DNA of 64,000 nt from Brevibacterium pigmentatum (GTDB lineage: Bacteria; Actinomycetota; Actinomycetes; Actinomycetales; Brevibacteriaceae): the NCBI RefSeq assembly GCF_011617465.1, contig NZ_CP050153.1, positions 1,364,001 through 1,428,000 on the forward strand, read 5' to 3'. The notes beneath the pieces are model-generated. The model made no database searches and was not told where the DNA came from. It was given only the letters and a program-made list of their open reading frames with translations. Below, piece by piece: positions 33,409-43,548 of this stretch. The translations under genes and the position numbers were made by a program. How positions within the stretch are numbered: the first letter of the stretch is position 1; every line of letters starts with the position of its first letter.

Positions 33409-36171
33409 TCAGAACAGCGCGGAGTCGTCGTCTCCGTCGTCGTCATCGTCGTGGGAGACGATCACCGCGCCTTCGGTGTCGAACTTCGACCGCGCGATCT
33501 CATCCTTTGCCTCATCGAGGTCGAGATCGAGCTCGTCGAAACTCGTCGCCAGGCCCTGCTGACCCTTCGCTGCCTTGCCTGCCGATCGCTTCGTCCCGGA
33601 CTTCGCCGTCTTCGCGCCGGTGCCGGTCGTGGAATCCGCGGTCGCCTCGGCGTCGGCAGAGGCATCGGCCGAGCCATCGTCGGCTGCCGGGGAATGGTCG
33701 GCGGATTCGGCGCCGCCGAGGCGGGGGAGGGTTCCGATGACATCGATCTTCGATTCCAGCGGCGATCCCGTCCCATCGCGACGGGACAGTTCGGCCGGAA
33801 GTGTGCGTGCACCACCGGCGGTGGCGGCTGCCTGCGGAGAGTCGCCGACCCAGGCCAGCGACAGCTCGGTCTCGCCCTTGAGGAACTTATGGGCACGCAC
33901 CCCCGAGGTGGCTCGTCCCTTGGTCGGGAACTCGGAGAATTCGCTGACCTTGATCGACGACGACGGGGCACCGTAGAAGTTCTCACCGCTGGCGATCGTC
34001 ACGACCGCGAAGCTGCCGAGCTCGGCATCCGCGGCACCGTCTTCGTCGGTCTTCGCCGCTTTAGGCGTCATTCCGAAGAAGATCACCTTCGCTTCGGCGG
34101 CGACCTTGATGCCGGCCACACCGGAGGCGTTCCAGCCCTGCGCGCGCAGACCGGAAGCGTCGAAGGCGAGCAGCTGGGCATTCGAGGTCACGAACACGGA
34201 GAGGGAATCGTCGATGTCCTCGGGCTGAGCGACTCCGACGACGGAGTCCTTGCCCTTGAGGGTGATGGCCTCCCATTCGTTCTTATTCGGCCGTCCGGCA
34301 ACCGACACCCTCTTGACGACGCCTTCGGCGGTGCCGAGGACGAATTCGCGGTCGAGGTCGACCAGTCCGATGATCTTCTCGTTCTTCTCCAGGGCCGCGT
34401 ATTCGGCGATCTTCACACCGCCGGCGACATTGGGGCGCGCTGCGGCCGGCGGCAGGGCCGGCAGATCGACGACATCAACCATGTGCAGTCGACCGGTGGT
34501 GGTGATGGCACCGACCTTGCCCTGAGTGGTGGTGACGATCTCCGAGACCAGCGCATCATGGCTGGAGCGTCGACCCTCGCGTGCCAGCGGAGCGGCGTCC
34601 GAGGTGCGCGCGATGCGTCCCGACGTCGACAGCAGCACCCGGCAGGGGGAGTCGGCGATCTTGAGATTCGCCGGAGCCTTCTTGCCCTTGGCCGACAGTT
34701 CCTTCATCGACCCTTCGATGAGGACGGTGCGCCGTGGCGAGCCGATGATCTCGGCCGTGGCCTCGAGTTCGGAGGCGACGAGCTCCCGCAGCTTCGCCTC
34801 ATCGGCCAGCAGCGATTCGAGGTAGTCGATCTTCTTCCTCAGCTCGTCCCGTTCGGCCTCGAGCTCGAGGCGGGAGAACTTCGTGAGCCGACGCAGCTGC
34901 AGATCGAGGATGTAGGTCGCCTGCAGCTCGGAGAGCTCGAAGACGTCCATGAGGCGAGTGCGCGCCGTGGCCGCATCATCCGAGGAGCGGATGAGCTGGA
35001 TGACCTCATCGATGTCGAGGATCGCAATGAGCAGACCTTCGACGAGGTGGAGCCGGTCCTTGGCCTTGCGCAGCTGGAAGACCGTGCGCCGGCGCACCAC
35101 GTCGATGCGGTGGGAGAGATAGACCATGAGCAGCTCGCGCAGCCCCAGCGTCCGCGGCTGTCCCTCGACGAGGCAGACATTGTTGATGGAAAACGATTCC
35201 TCGAGCGGTGTCTGGCGGTAGAGCTCGGCCAGCACCGCCTCGGGGTTGAAGCCGTTCTTGACGCCGATGACCAGGCGCATGCCGTTCTTGCGATCCGAAT
35301 AGTCATCGATCGAGGCGATTCCGGACAGCTTCTTCGCACCGACCGCGTCCTTGACCTTGGACACGACCTTCTCCGGTCCCACGAGGTAGGGCAGTTCGGT
35401 GACGACGATTCCCTTGCGGCGTGCACTGATGTTCTCGATGGACACGGTGGCGCGGGTGCGGAACGTGCCGCGACCGGTCTCGTAGGCCTCTCGCGCTCCG
35501 TCGAGACCGATGATCCGCCCGCCGGTGGGCAGGTCCGGTCCCGGGATGAAGCGCATGAGCTCCGAGAGCCCGGCTTCCGGATTGCGGATGAGGTGAGCAC
35601 AGGCGGCGATGACTTCGCCGGGATTGTGCGGGGCCATGTTCGTGGCCATGCCCACAGCGATGCCCGAGGCGCCGTTGATGAGCAGATTCGGGAAGGCGCT
35701 GGGCAGGACCTCGGGCTGGGTGAGCGTGTTGTCGTAGTTCGGCACGAAGTCGACGACGTCTTCGTCGAGGCCCGCGATCATCTGCATCGACGCGGTCGTC
35801 AGCCGCGCCTCGGTGTAGCGAGGGGCAGCGGGACCGTCGTCGAGGGAGCCGAAGTTGCCGTGGCCGTCGACCAGGGGCACACGCATGATGAAGCCCTGGC
35901 TGAGGCGAACGAGGGCATCGTAGATCGCGGTATCGCCGTGAGGGTGGAGCTTGCCCATGACATCGCCGACGATGCGCGAGGACTTCACATGACCGCGCTC
36001 GGGCCGCAGGCCCATGTCACCCATCTGGTAGACGATGCGACGCTGGACGGGTTTGAGGCCGTCCCTGGCATCAGGCAGGGCGCGGGAGTGGATGACCGAG
36101 ACCGCATATTCGAGGAACGAACTCTCCATCTCTGAGGAGACGTCGACTTCGATGACTCTGCCTTCGGGCAT
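33409..36171 (-). CDS. parC: Type II DNA topoisomerase A subunit (topoisomerase IV ParC-like)
   Basis: 920 residues. The breakage-reunion core is intact: [65 protein letters not shown] (the quinolone region, Thr81/Asp85), active-site Tyr119 in APRYTEARL. The C-terminal beta-pinwheel ([52 protein letters not shown]) lacks a clear GyrA box, which supports a ParC-like decatenase over gyrase. The tail is long, basic then strongly acidic ([15 protein letters not shown]). ATG 36171 follows AGGAGTTCC. The B subunit is not in the window. Confidence 0.9.
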   Translation of the reverse strand: MPEGRVIEVDVSSEMESSFLEYAVSVIHSRALPDARDGLKPVQRRIVYQMGDMGLRPERGHVKSSRIVGDVMGKLHPHGDTAIYDALVRLSQGFIMRVPLVDGHGNFGSLDDGPAAPRYTEARLTTASMQMIAGLDEDVVDFVPNYDNTLTQPEVLPSAFPNLLINGASGIAVGMATNMAPHNPGEVIAACAHLIRNPEAGLSELMRFIPGPDLPTGGRIIGLDGAREAYETGRGTFRTRATVSIENISARRKGIVVTELPYLVGPEKVVSKVKDAVGAKKLSGIASIDDYSDRKNGMRLVIGVKNGFNPEAVLAELYRQTPLEESFSINNVCLVEGQPRTLGLRELLMVYLSHRIDVVRRRTVFQLRKAKDRLHLVEGLLIAILDIDEVIQLIRSSDDAATARTRLMDVFELSELQATYILDLQLRRLTKFSRLELEAERDELRKKIDYLESLLADEAKLRELVASELEATAEIIGSPRRTVLIEGSMKELSAKGKKAPANLKIADSPCRVLLSTSGRIARTSDAAPLAREGRRSSHDALVSEIVTTTQGKVGAITTTGRLHMVDVVDLPALPPAAARPNVAGGVKIAEYAALEKNEKIIGLVDLDREFVLGTAEGVVKRVSVAGRPNKNEWEAITLKGKDSVVGVAQPEDIDDSLSVFVTSNAQLLAFDASGLRAQGWNASGVAGIKVAAEAKVIFFGMTPKAAKTDEDGAADAELGSFAVVTIASGENFYGAPSSSIKVSEFSEFPTKGRATSGVRAHKFLKGETELSLAWVGDSPQAAATAGGARTLPAELSRRDGTGSPLESKIDVIGTLPRLGGAESADHSPAADDGSADASADAEATADSTTGTGAKTAKSGTKRSAGKAAKGQQGLATSFDELDLDLDEAKDEIARSKFDTEGAVIVSHDDDDDGDDDSALF

Positions 36172-36318
36172 GGAACTCCTTTGACGCACGAACTGTTCGA
36201 ATCGAACACCCGCCCGTGCTGAGGCCTGACCTCAGCGGGGGAGGGCACCCGTCGATTCTAGCGTTCGATTTGCGCTCTCCGGCTCAATCGGCCGTTCCCG
36301 GAGGGTCCGTGTCGGAGT

Positions 36319-36873
36319 TCAGGCGCTTTCGCGGCCGCCGCGCAGCCACTGGAAGAACTCCTTCATGTAGGCCTCGACATGTGAGCGATCGGCCGTGCCG
36401 GCGACGAGTTCGCTGACCATCATGCCCGCGACCGAGCTGTTGACCCGCTCCGCGTACTCGGCGTCGATGCCGGCGAAGCGCATAATGAATTCCCTGATCG
36501 CACGGAGGTTCTTCTCCTTGGCGATCACTGCCTCGGGCGGCAGCGCCGGATCCAGGCTGAGCATCATCATCGTGTAGAACCGATTGCGATCCGTGGTCAG
36601 CCAGTTCATGCAGAAGTCGATGGCGACCTCGATCGCGTCCGCTCCCGGAGCGCGCATCAGCTCCGGCAGACGCTCAAGCTGCTGGGAGTTGAGTTCTCCG
36701 ATGCGCTCCATGATTCCGGTGATCAGGGCATCGCGGGTGCGGTAGACATTCGAAGTCGACCCCACCGGCAGTTCGGCCAGTGCATCGACTGCCCGATGGG
36801 TGAGCCCGCGGACTCCTTGTTCGGCGACTACGGCGATCGCGGAGTCGGTGACGACGTCTCTGCGCGAAATCAT
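36319..36873 (-). CDS. TetR-family transcriptional regulator
   Basis: 184 residues. MISRRDVVTDSAIAVVAEQGVRGLTHRAVDALAELPVGSTSNVYRTRDALITGIMERIGEL is the DNA-binding domain, of the GLTHRAVD type. The C-terminal domain resembles TetR_C with an aromatic-rich helix (NRFYTMMMLSLDP). A perfect 17-bp palindrome 60 bases upstream of the ATG is the likely autoregulatory operator. The ribosome site is poor. It lies between the parC-like and acetyltransferase-like genes on the same strand, with gaps on both sides. Confidence 0.9.
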   Translation of the reverse strand: MISRRDVVTDSAIAVVAEQGVRGLTHRAVDALAELPVGSTSNVYRTRDALITGIMERIGELNSQQLERLPELMRAPGADAIEVAIDFCMNWLTTDRNRFYTMMMLSLDPALPPEAVIAKEKNLRAIREFIMRFAGIDAEYAERVNSSVAGMMVSELVAGTADRSHVEAYMKEFFQWLRGGRESA

Positions 36874-36932
36874 GACTGTGAGGCCTCGCTCTCATGGGAC
36901 ACCCGCTGACCGCGAATGCCTGGGACGGTGGA

Positions 36933-36949
36933 TGACCAGTGACTGGTCA
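36933..36949. promoter_or_regulatory. Perfect 17-bp palindrome, candidate TetR operator
   Basis: TGACCAGT-G-ACTGGTCA. It lies in the promoter gap upstream of TetR 36319-36873 (gap 36874-37150, otherwise without a gene). Size and symmetry are those of a TetR operator. The AT-rich stretch at 36975-37010 (TTAAAACACGAATTCATAACA) may be the promoter. Confidence 0.7.
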
Positions 36950-37150
36950 CAGACAATGGCCGCCGGAGCGGCCACTCATTAAAACACGAATTCATAACAT
37001 TTCGTGGTGAACGGATACAGACACTACCCGTCAAGTCTGCGAATTGGTATAGGACTCGCCAATACAGCGCTCTGACGGCGAAATTCGAAGACAGCCTGAG
37101 GCGGGTGTGGATTCTCTTTTCAGCTGGGAGCGTCTCTGCCCCGACCCGGC

Positions 37151-39823
37151 TCAACTCAGCAGGCGACGGGTGCCGTCGATCCGAGTCGGGTCGGGCAGGA
37201 GGTCGACGTGAGCGCTGAGCACATGCGACTCGGTTTCCGTGGCGACCATCGGGTGGATGACCAGTTCGAGGATCTGCGGGTGGTTCTCCACCAGCACCGC
37301 GAGCCTCTCCAGCGCATTGCGCAGCGGTTCGATGTTCATCGGCGGCAGACCGCGATAGCCGAACAGACGCGGGGAGGCCTTGATCGACCGGATCATGTCG
37401 CCGGCTTCCTTGTCGGTGATCGGGGCTACCCGATGAGCGACATCGCCGAGCAGCTCAGTGGTGTCTCCCGCCAAGGAGAACGCCAGCAGCGGGCCGAGCA
37501 GCGGGTCCTCTCCGGCGCGGAGGACGCAGGGGACGCCGTGTGGGGCCATGGCCTGGACGTCGACGAGCGGCTCCTCCTCACCGGCCAGCTGTCGGATGGT
37601 CTCCTGGATCGCGGTGAAGTCCTCGGCCAGCTCCTCGGGAGTGTCGATATTCAGTCGCACACCGCCGAGCTCCATCCGATGCCGCAGCACCTTCGTCACG
37701 GCCTTGAGGGCGACGGGATAGCCGATCTTCTCCGCCGCGGCGAGTCCTTCGTCCACCGAGGAGGCCGCGATATAGGGCAGCACTTCGATTCCGTAGGCGC
37801 TGAGCAGATCCCGGACGTCGTTGCGTTCGAGCCGGACGGGCGTGCCCGGCTGCGCTCCTTCGAGTGCTGCGTCGATGATCGTCCGCACCAACTTGTCGTC
37901 GATATCATCGAGTTCGGTGTAGCGGCCGTGATCGGCTGCCCTCCACCGGGCATAGTCCGTGGCCCGAGCCAGAGCCCAGACGGCGTCTTCGGGGCCGATG
38001 TAGCTGGGAACGGTGCGGGAGACCCGGTTGCCGTCCTCATCGGTGAGGAACGTGGTCAGCTCGTCTTGGACACCGTGGATGCCGAGGAAGCAGGCGACCG
38101 TGGCCTTGCCGGAGCGTGCCGCGGATTCGGACAGCAGTCCGGCGATCTCGGTCTCCTCCGCACCGGTCGACGGAGTGAAGGTGACGATGACCGAATCGAC
38201 GTCGTCGCGGGCATACATCGCATCGAGTTCGGTCCGGAAGGTCTCCGCATCAACTTCCGGGTGCAGGGACACGGGCTCGGTGTCGACGCGCAGCCCCTCG
38301 GAACGGGCGCGCTGCATGATCAGGGTGCTCATCGCCGCGGAGTTGCCGATGACCCCGACGCGTCTGCCGGCCGGCAGCTTCTGAGTCGAGAACACCTGGG
38401 CGAGGTCGAAGAGCTGGTGGATCGTATCGGCGCGGATCACTCCCGCCTGCTCGAGCACCTGGTCGAGGGTGTTCGGCGCCAGGGACGAGGTGCGCACGAT
38501 ATGCCCGGGCGGCAGCTCCCGCCCAGTGAGATCGGACTTGATGACCACGACGGGTTTGACGCGGGAGACGCGACGGGCGATGCGCGAGAACTTGCGCGGG
38601 TTGCCGATGGATTCGAGGTAGAGGCCGACGGTCTGCGTGGCCGGATCCTCCTCCCAGTACTGAAGGAGGTCGTTGCCTGAGAGGTCGGCGCGGTTGCCTG
38701 CGGAGACGAACGTGGAGATGCCCAGTCCGCGATTCTTCGCTGCCGCGAGCAGGGCAGTGCCGAGCGCTCCGGACTGACTGAAGAGCCCGAGGGTGCCCGA
38801 GGCGGGGAGGAACGGGGCGAGGGAGGCGTTGAGCGAGATATCGGCGGCCTCATTGACCAGTCCGAAGGAGTTCGGTCCGACCACGCGCATGCCGTAGGCG
38901 CGGGAGGTCGCGACCATCCGGCGCTGGAGTTCGGCGCCTTCGGGCCCGGTCTCGGCGAATCCGGAGGAGATGACGAGCACGGCCTTGACCCCGTGCACGG
39001 CGCAGTCCTTGACCACCTCGGTGACGGATTCGGCCGGAACGGCGATGACCGCGAGGTCGGCCTTGCCCGGCAGGTCGTCGAGACTCGGATACGCCTGGAC
39101 TCCGGCGATCTGATCGGCTTCGGGGTGGACGACCCAGAGGTCGCCGGCGAACTTCGCGGCCGTGATGTTGCGGATGAGCAGATGGCCGGTGGAGTTGCGT
39201 TTGCGGCTGGCGCCGATCACCGCCACCGAGGTGGGGTGGAGGACCGTGCGCACGCTCAGGGCCTCGGCCCTGTGCTCCCGGGAGGCCTGCACTTCGATCG
39301 ACCGTGCCGTGGGATCGATGTCGAACTTCACGGCCACGACTCCATCGTCGAACCCGCGGGAGACCTCGTAGCCGGCAGCTTGGAAGACCTGCAGCATCGA
39401 CCGGTTCTGGGGCAGCACCTCGGCGGTGAAGCGCTGGATTCCCGACTCGCGCGCGGCCGCGGCCAAGTGTTCCAGCAGGATCGAACCGACCCCACGGCCC
39501 TGGTGGGCGTCGGCGATGTTGAAGGCGACCTCGGCCTCGGTGTCGCTGATCCGATCGAAGCGGCCGACCCCGATGATGTCATCGCCGATGAGCATGATCA
39601 GCGCCACCCGGTCGCGGTGGTCGACGTTGACGAAGCGATCGAGGTCGCGCTGGGGGAGCCGGGGCAGCGGAGCGAAGAAGCGCAGATAGACCGATTCCGG
39701 TGACTGGGCCTCGTGCATGCGGGCCAGGGCCGCGGAATCGTCAGGGGTGATCGGACGCAGATGGGCGGTGCCGCCGTCGCGGAGGACGACATCGGCTTCC
39801 CACCCGGCAGGATAGTTTTCCAT
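37151..39823 (-). CDS. GNAT acetyltransferase fused to ADP-forming acyl-CoA synthetase-like domains (Pat/PatZ type)
   Basis: 890 residues. GNAT domain at about 1-165 (VVLRDGGTAHLRPITPDDSAALARMHE, AEVAFNIADAHQGRGVGSILLEHLAAAARESGI with the QGRGVGS acetyl-CoA loop). CoA-binding domain at about 195-300 (LHPTSVAVIGASRKRNSTGHLLIRNI), succinyl-CoA-ligase-like domain (LGLFSQSGALGTALL, FVSAGNRADLSGNDLLQYW), and a C-terminal ATP-grasp domain (LLSAYGIEVLPYIAASS, GYPVALKAVTKVLRHR). Pat-type proteins acetylate acyl-CoA synthetases at lysine. Here the GNAT domain is N-terminal, whereas enterobacterial PatZ has it C-terminal. ATG 39823 gives the family start. Confidence 0.9.
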   Translation of the reverse strand: MENYPAGWEADVVLRDGGTAHLRPITPDDSAALARMHEAQSPESVYLRFFAPLPRLPQRDLDRFVNVDHRDRVALIMLIGDDIIGVGRFDRISDTEAEVAFNIADAHQGRGVGSILLEHLAAAARESGIQRFTAEVLPQNRSMLQVFQAAGYEVSRGFDDGVVAVKFDIDPTARSIEVQASREHRAEALSVRTVLHPTSVAVIGASRKRNSTGHLLIRNITAAKFAGDLWVVHPEADQIAGVQAYPSLDDLPGKADLAVIAVPAESVTEVVKDCAVHGVKAVLVISSGFAETGPEGAELQRRMVATSRAYGMRVVGPNSFGLVNEAADISLNASLAPFLPASGTLGLFSQSGALGTALLAAAKNRGLGISTFVSAGNRADLSGNDLLQYWEEDPATQTVGLYLESIGNPRKFSRIARRVSRVKPVVVIKSDLTGRELPPGHIVRTSSLAPNTLDQVLEQAGVIRADTIHQLFDLAQVFSTQKLPAGRRVGVIGNSAAMSTLIMQRARSEGLRVDTEPVSLHPEVDAETFRTELDAMYARDDVDSVIVTFTPSTGAEETEIAGLLSESAARSGKATVACFLGIHGVQDELTTFLTDEDGNRVSRTVPSYIGPEDAVWALARATDYARWRAADHGRYTELDDIDDKLVRTIIDAALEGAQPGTPVRLERNDVRDLLSAYGIEVLPYIAASSVDEGLAAAEKIGYPVALKAVTKVLRHRMELGGVRLNIDTPEELAEDFTAIQETIRQLAGEEEPLVDVQAMAPHGVPCVLRAGEDPLLGPLLAFSLAGDTTELLGDVAHRVAPITDKEAGDMIRSIKASPRLFGYRGLPPMNIEPLRNALERLAVLVENHPQILELVIHPMVATETESHVLSAHVDLLPDPTRIDGTRRLLS

Positions 39824-39894
39824 GGTCCCAGCATATGCGCCGGGCGTTCGGTTATGGCCGACCTCGCTGGGACAAGTCAGAGGAGTGGGGCACA

Positions 39895-40491
39895 ATGGTG
39901 GGCATGGCATTACCCGAGGTTCTCGTTCACGATCTGCAGTCGGCCGGCTACTATCCCCAGCTCACTCAGGGCATACTCGCCGACTCGCTCTACGACGAAC
40001 CGGTCCTGGCTCACTTCGTCCACATCGACACCCATGTCGACATCGAATCCATCCACCGGCACGTCACCGCCTTCGTCCTCACCGAGACCCGGCTGCTGCT
40101 GGCCCACGTCGATGACGATCCGAATGCGGAGCCCGGTTCCAAACCCCGTGCGGTCACGAGCAGCGAGGACATCGAACTCGATCGTCTGGGCACCGTGATG
40201 GTCGGTCGCACCTTCGCCGATCCGGCCGCCTACAAGCCCGGAGACAAGCCCGTCGAAGTTTCGCTGACCATGTCGTGGGGTGCGTCGAAGCGCATCGAGG
40301 CCTTCCCCGAGACCTGCGGAGACCCCAACTGCATGGGCGATCACGGCTACGGCGGATCGATCTTCGCCGAGGATGTCATGCTCCGGGTCTCGGCCGAAGC
40401 CGAGGGGCAGGCCGCCGTCGACCGCATGGCCGACTTCGCCGGGAAGCTGCGTGCCGCGGTCTTCCATGCCCGACTGCGGTCGCGCCGCTGA
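39895..40491 (+). CDS. DUF5998 family protein
   Basis: 198 residues, soluble: MALPEVLVHDLQSAGYYPQLTQGILADSLYDEPVLAHFVHIDTHVDIESIHRHVTAFVLTETRLLLAHVDDD, then EVSLTMSWGASKRIEAFPETCGDPNCMGDHGYGGSI. It matches an actinobacterial family of unknown function that I recognise by its LTxTRLLLxHxD and CGDPxCxxDHGYxG elements; the two cysteines and the following histidine could bind metal. ATG 39895 follows AGAGGAGTGGGG; ATG 39904 is possible. Its stop overlaps the next gene (TGATG). Confidence 0.8.
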   Translation: MVGMALPEVLVHDLQSAGYYPQLTQGILADSLYDEPVLAHFVHIDTHVDIESIHRHVTAFVLTETRLLLAHVDDDPNAEPGSKPRAVTSSEDIELDRLGTVMVGRTFADPAAYKPGDKPVEVSLTMSWGASKRIEAFPETCGDPNCMGDHGYGGSIFAEDVMLRVSAEAEGQAAVDRMADFAGKLRAAVFHARLRSRR

Positions 40492-41681
40492 TGGGCGAGG
40501 ATTCGACGCGGCTCGGACAGGCGTCCCCTTCCGGCAGTGAGCCTTTGGGGCCTCCGGACTATGCGGGCCCCATGCTCTCCGACGTCGTTCCCGCTGCGGC
40601 GCTGAGCCTCGGTGCGGCCGACGCGCTCGACGCGCCGATGTCCGATCGCGCTCGAGCGCTCGGACTCGACAGGGAATCCCGGGCGACGATCGTCGTGCTC
40701 ATCGACGGTCTCGGAGAGCAGCAGCTGCGCCGCTACAGCGGATACACCCCTTTCTTCCGGTCACAGGCCGGAACCCGCCGGACGCTGTCCGCCGGGTTCC
40801 CGTCGACGACGGCGAACTCTCTGTCGTCTCTGGCTACTGGCCGCCTTCCCGGTGCACATGGAGTGGTCGGCTACCGCGTCCTGGACCCGGAGAAGGATGC
40901 CGTGTTCAACCAGCTGACGTGGAACCTCGACGTCGACCCCGTCGCCTGGGTCCCCGATGCGACGCTCTTCGAACGCCTCACGGATGCCGGGATCGATGTG
41001 GTCAGCCTCGGCGAGAAGAAGTTCGCCGGACGCGGCCTCAACCGGGCTTCGCTGCGCGGCGGCAGATTCCGGGATTCGAAGACACTTGAGGAACGCTGCG
41101 CCCAAGCCCTGGCCGAGGCGAAGGCTCCCGGTCGTCGCCTCGTCTATCTCTACTGGGGCAACCTCGACAAGACCGGACATGTGCACGGTGCGGACTCCGC
41201 GGCCTGGACCGAGGAGCTCGAACGCGTCGATCTCGCCTTGTCCCGGCTCGCCTCCGACCTGCCGCACGACGCGACGATGCTCGTCACCGCCGACCACGGA
41301 ATGGTCGACGTCGACCACGAACGACGTTTCGATCTCGCGGAGCTCCCCGAGCTCAAGGCCGGTCTGCGCCACGTCGGCGGAGAGCCGCGCGCACTGCATC
41401 TCTACGCCGCTGACGGCGCCGAGGCGGATGTGCTCTCGGCATGGCAGGAGACGCTCGGCGACCGCGGGCTCATCCTGCCGAAATCCGAGGCGATCGCCCG
41501 CGGCTATTTCGGCCCCGTCGCCCCGCACGTCTATCCGCGGATCGGGGATTTCCTCGTCATCTGCACCGATGGCTTCGCCGTGGTCGATTCGGATGTGGAA
41601 TCCGCCTCGGCGTTGGCGCTCATCGGCCACCACGGTTCCACCACGGAGCAGGAACTGCAGATCCCGCTCCTTCTCGTCTGA
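40491..41681 (+). CDS. Alkaline phosphatase/nucleotide pyrophosphatase superfamily protein
   Basis: 396 residues. The phosphodiesterase fold (PF01663-like) is recognised from TIVVLIDGLGEQQLRRY (first metal Asp), SAGFPSTTANSLSSLATGRLPGAHGVVGYRV (nucleophile Thr in PSTTA), YLYWGNLDKTGHVHG (Asp and His ligands), MLVTADHGMVDVDHE (Asp-His) and LIGHHGSTTEQELQIPLLL (final His). All metal ligands appear present. There is no signal peptide. It overlaps the DUF5998 stop, a conserved actinobacterial pairing as far as I recall. The substrate is not known. Confidence 0.9.
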   Translation: MGEDSTRLGQASPSGSEPLGPPDYAGPMLSDVVPAAALSLGAADALDAPMSDRARALGLDRESRATIVVLIDGLGEQQLRRYSGYTPFFRSQAGTRRTLSAGFPSTTANSLSSLATGRLPGAHGVVGYRVLDPEKDAVFNQLTWNLDVDPVAWVPDATLFERLTDAGIDVVSLGEKKFAGRGLNRASLRGGRFRDSKTLEERCAQALAEAKAPGRRLVYLYWGNLDKTGHVHGADSAAWTEELERVDLALSRLASDLPHDATMLVTADHGMVDVDHERRFDLAELPELKAGLRHVGGEPRALHLYAADGAEADVLSAWQETLGDRGLILPKSEAIARGYFGPVAPHVYPRIGDFLVICTDGFAVVDSDVESASALALIGHHGSTTEQELQIPLLLV

Positions 41682-41704
41682 CTGCCCGCGTTAGGATGGC
41701 ACAC

Positions 41705-42898
41705 GTGACTTTTCCTCGAATCGGTGTCATTGGCGGCGGTCAACTGGCACGCATGATGGCCCCCGCCGCAGAAGCCCTCGGCGTCCGCTTCTCCGTTCTC
41801 GCGGAGACCGCTGACGCCCCCGCCACACAGGTCATCAATGAGGTGACGGTCGGCGACTATACGGACTATCCGACGCTGAAGGCCTTCGCCGAGACCGTCG
41901 ACGTCATCACCTTCGACCACGAACACGTCCCGCCGGAGCATCTGCAGGCCCTCGTTGAAGCCGGACACGCTGTGCGCCCCGGCCCTGACGCCCTCATCTT
42001 CGCCCAGGACAAGATCCGGATGCGTGCGCGGATGGACGAACTCGGTCTGCCCAACCCCGCGTGGGCCGAGATCACCTCGGCCGCCGATGTCGAGGCCTTC
42101 GCCGCTCGCGTCGGTTACCCCTTCATCCTCAAGACTCCTCGCGGAGGCTACGACGGCAAGGGCGTGCGCGTCATCGACAGCCTCGATCAAGCCGTCGAGT
42201 GGCTGGACGAGGTGCCCCAGCTGCTTGCCGAGGAGAAGGTCGACTTCACTCGGGAACTCGCCGTCATGGTCGGACGCTCCCCGATGGGGCAGACCGCGGT
42301 GTGGCCGGTCGTCGAGACCTGGCAGCAGAACGGCGTGTGCAAGGAGGCGATCGCCCCGGCCCCCGACCTGTCGGTCGAGAAGGCGCGGGCCATCACCGAG
42401 GCGATCCTCACGGTCGCCGGCACCCTCGAGGTCACCGGCGTGATGGCGATGGAGATGTTCGAGACTCCCGAGGGCTTCCTCATCAACGAATTCGCGATGC
42501 GCCCGCACAATACGGGGCACTGGACGCAGGACGGAGCGGTGACGAGCCAGTTCGAACAGCACCTCCGCGCGGTCCTCGACCTGCCCCTCGGCAGCCCCGC
42601 GGCCCGCGAGGACGTGTCCGTGATGGTGAACATCCTCGGCGCCGATCATGACGACCTCTATCAGCCGTACCTGCACGTCATGGCTCACGACCCGGCAGTG
42701 AAGGTCCACCTCTACGGCAAGGGCGTGCGTCCGGGCCGGAAGGTCGGACACGTCAATGCCTATGGCGAGGACCGGCAGCTCGTGCTCGCCCGTGCGCGGC
42801 ATGCCGCGGACTTCATCGCCGGCGTCGATGTCGATCCGCATCCCCAGATGCCCACTCCCGAGGACCTCCGGGCCGAGGGCGAGCCCGGCACACGCTGA
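41705..42898 (+). CDS. purK: N5-carboxyaminoimidazole ribonucleotide synthase
   Basis: 397 residues, ATP-grasp enzyme of purine synthesis: AIR + ATP + bicarbonate to N5-CAIR. Motifs: IGVIGGGQLARMMAPAAEALGVRFSVL, FDHEHVPPEHLQAL, QDKIRMRARMDELGLPNP, YPFILKTPRGGYDGKGVRVI, LLAEEKVDFTRELAVMVGRS, LINEFAMRPHNTGHWTQDGAVTSQFEQHLRAV. GTG 41705 is preferred because AGGA lies eight bases upstream; ATG 41696 is in frame. purE follows 84 bases downstream. Confidence 0.94.
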   Translation: MTFPRIGVIGGGQLARMMAPAAEALGVRFSVLAETADAPATQVINEVTVGDYTDYPTLKAFAETVDVITFDHEHVPPEHLQALVEAGHAVRPGPDALIFAQDKIRMRARMDELGLPNPAWAEITSAADVEAFAARVGYPFILKTPRGGYDGKGVRVIDSLDQAVEWLDEVPQLLAEEKVDFTRELAVMVGRSPMGQTAVWPVVETWQQNGVCKEAIAPAPDLSVEKARAITEAILTVAGTLEVTGVMAMEMFETPEGFLINEFAMRPHNTGHWTQDGAVTSQFEQHLRAVLDLPLGSPAAREDVSVMVNILGADHDDLYQPYLHVMAHDPAVKVHLYGKGVRPGRKVGHVNAYGEDRQLVLARARHAADFIAGVDVDPHPQMPTPEDLRAEGEPGTR

Positions 42899-42982
42899 GA
42901 CCTTCGGCCCGCCGTGCACTGTCACCGCCCGCAACTCGTCCGAATCGGCGGGACCGAACCGCCTGCAACGAAGGAAGCACAG

Positions 42983-43510
42983 ATGACCACAGCGAATGAA
43001 GGCTCCACTCCGACGGCGGCTCCGGTCGGCATCGTCATGGGCTCGGACTCGGACTGGCCGACGATGAAGGCCGCGGCCGAAGCTCTCGACGAGCTCGGCA
43101 TCGAATCGAGCGCCGAGGTGGTCTCCGCCCACCGCATGCCCGAGGACATGATCGACTGGGCGAAGTCCGCGGCCGATCGCGGAGTCCGCGTCATCATCGC
43201 CGGAGCCGGGGGAGCGGCCCACCTGCCCGGAATGATCGCCTCGATGACCTCTCTTCCGGTCATCGGCGTCCCCGTGCCGCTGAAGTACCTCGACGGAATG
43301 GACTCGCTGCTGTCCATTGTGCAGATGCCCGGCGGAGTTCCCGTGGCCACCGTCTCGATCGGCGGCGCCAAGAACGCGGGCCTGTTGGCGGCACGCATCC
43401 TCGGGGCCGGTCAGGGGGCCGAAGCCGAGGCTCTGCGGTCCCGTCTCGACGACTATCGGGGGCAGCTGCGGCAGGTCGCTCTCGACAAAGGACGGGCACT
43501 GCAGGAATAA
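42983..43510 (+). CDS. purE: N5-carboxyaminoimidazole ribonucleotide mutase
   Basis: 175 residues. Converts N5-CAIR to [122 protein letters not shown]: the catalytic His of SAHR and the phosphate-binding GSDSD loop are present. ATG 42983 follows GAAGGAAGCACAG. It directly follows purK, the classic pair. Confidence 0.95.
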   Translation: MTTANEGSTPTAAPVGIVMGSDSDWPTMKAAAEALDELGIESSAEVVSAHRMPEDMIDWAKSAADRGVRVIIAGAGGAAHLPGMIASMTSLPVIGVPVPLKYLDGMDSLLSIVQMPGGVPVATVSIGGAKNAGLLAARILGAGQGAEAEALRSRLDDYRGQLRQVALDKGRALQE

Positions 43511-43548
43511 TAGCTCTTGCTGAACGTTTGATAAGTCTTAGGAGAATG

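Noticed and set aside
33451..36135. 894-codon rightward open frame antisense to parC
   Set aside because: A mirror of third-position GC bias; the product is Arg/Asp/Gly-rich with no family resemblance, while the minus strand encodes a perfect topoisomerase.
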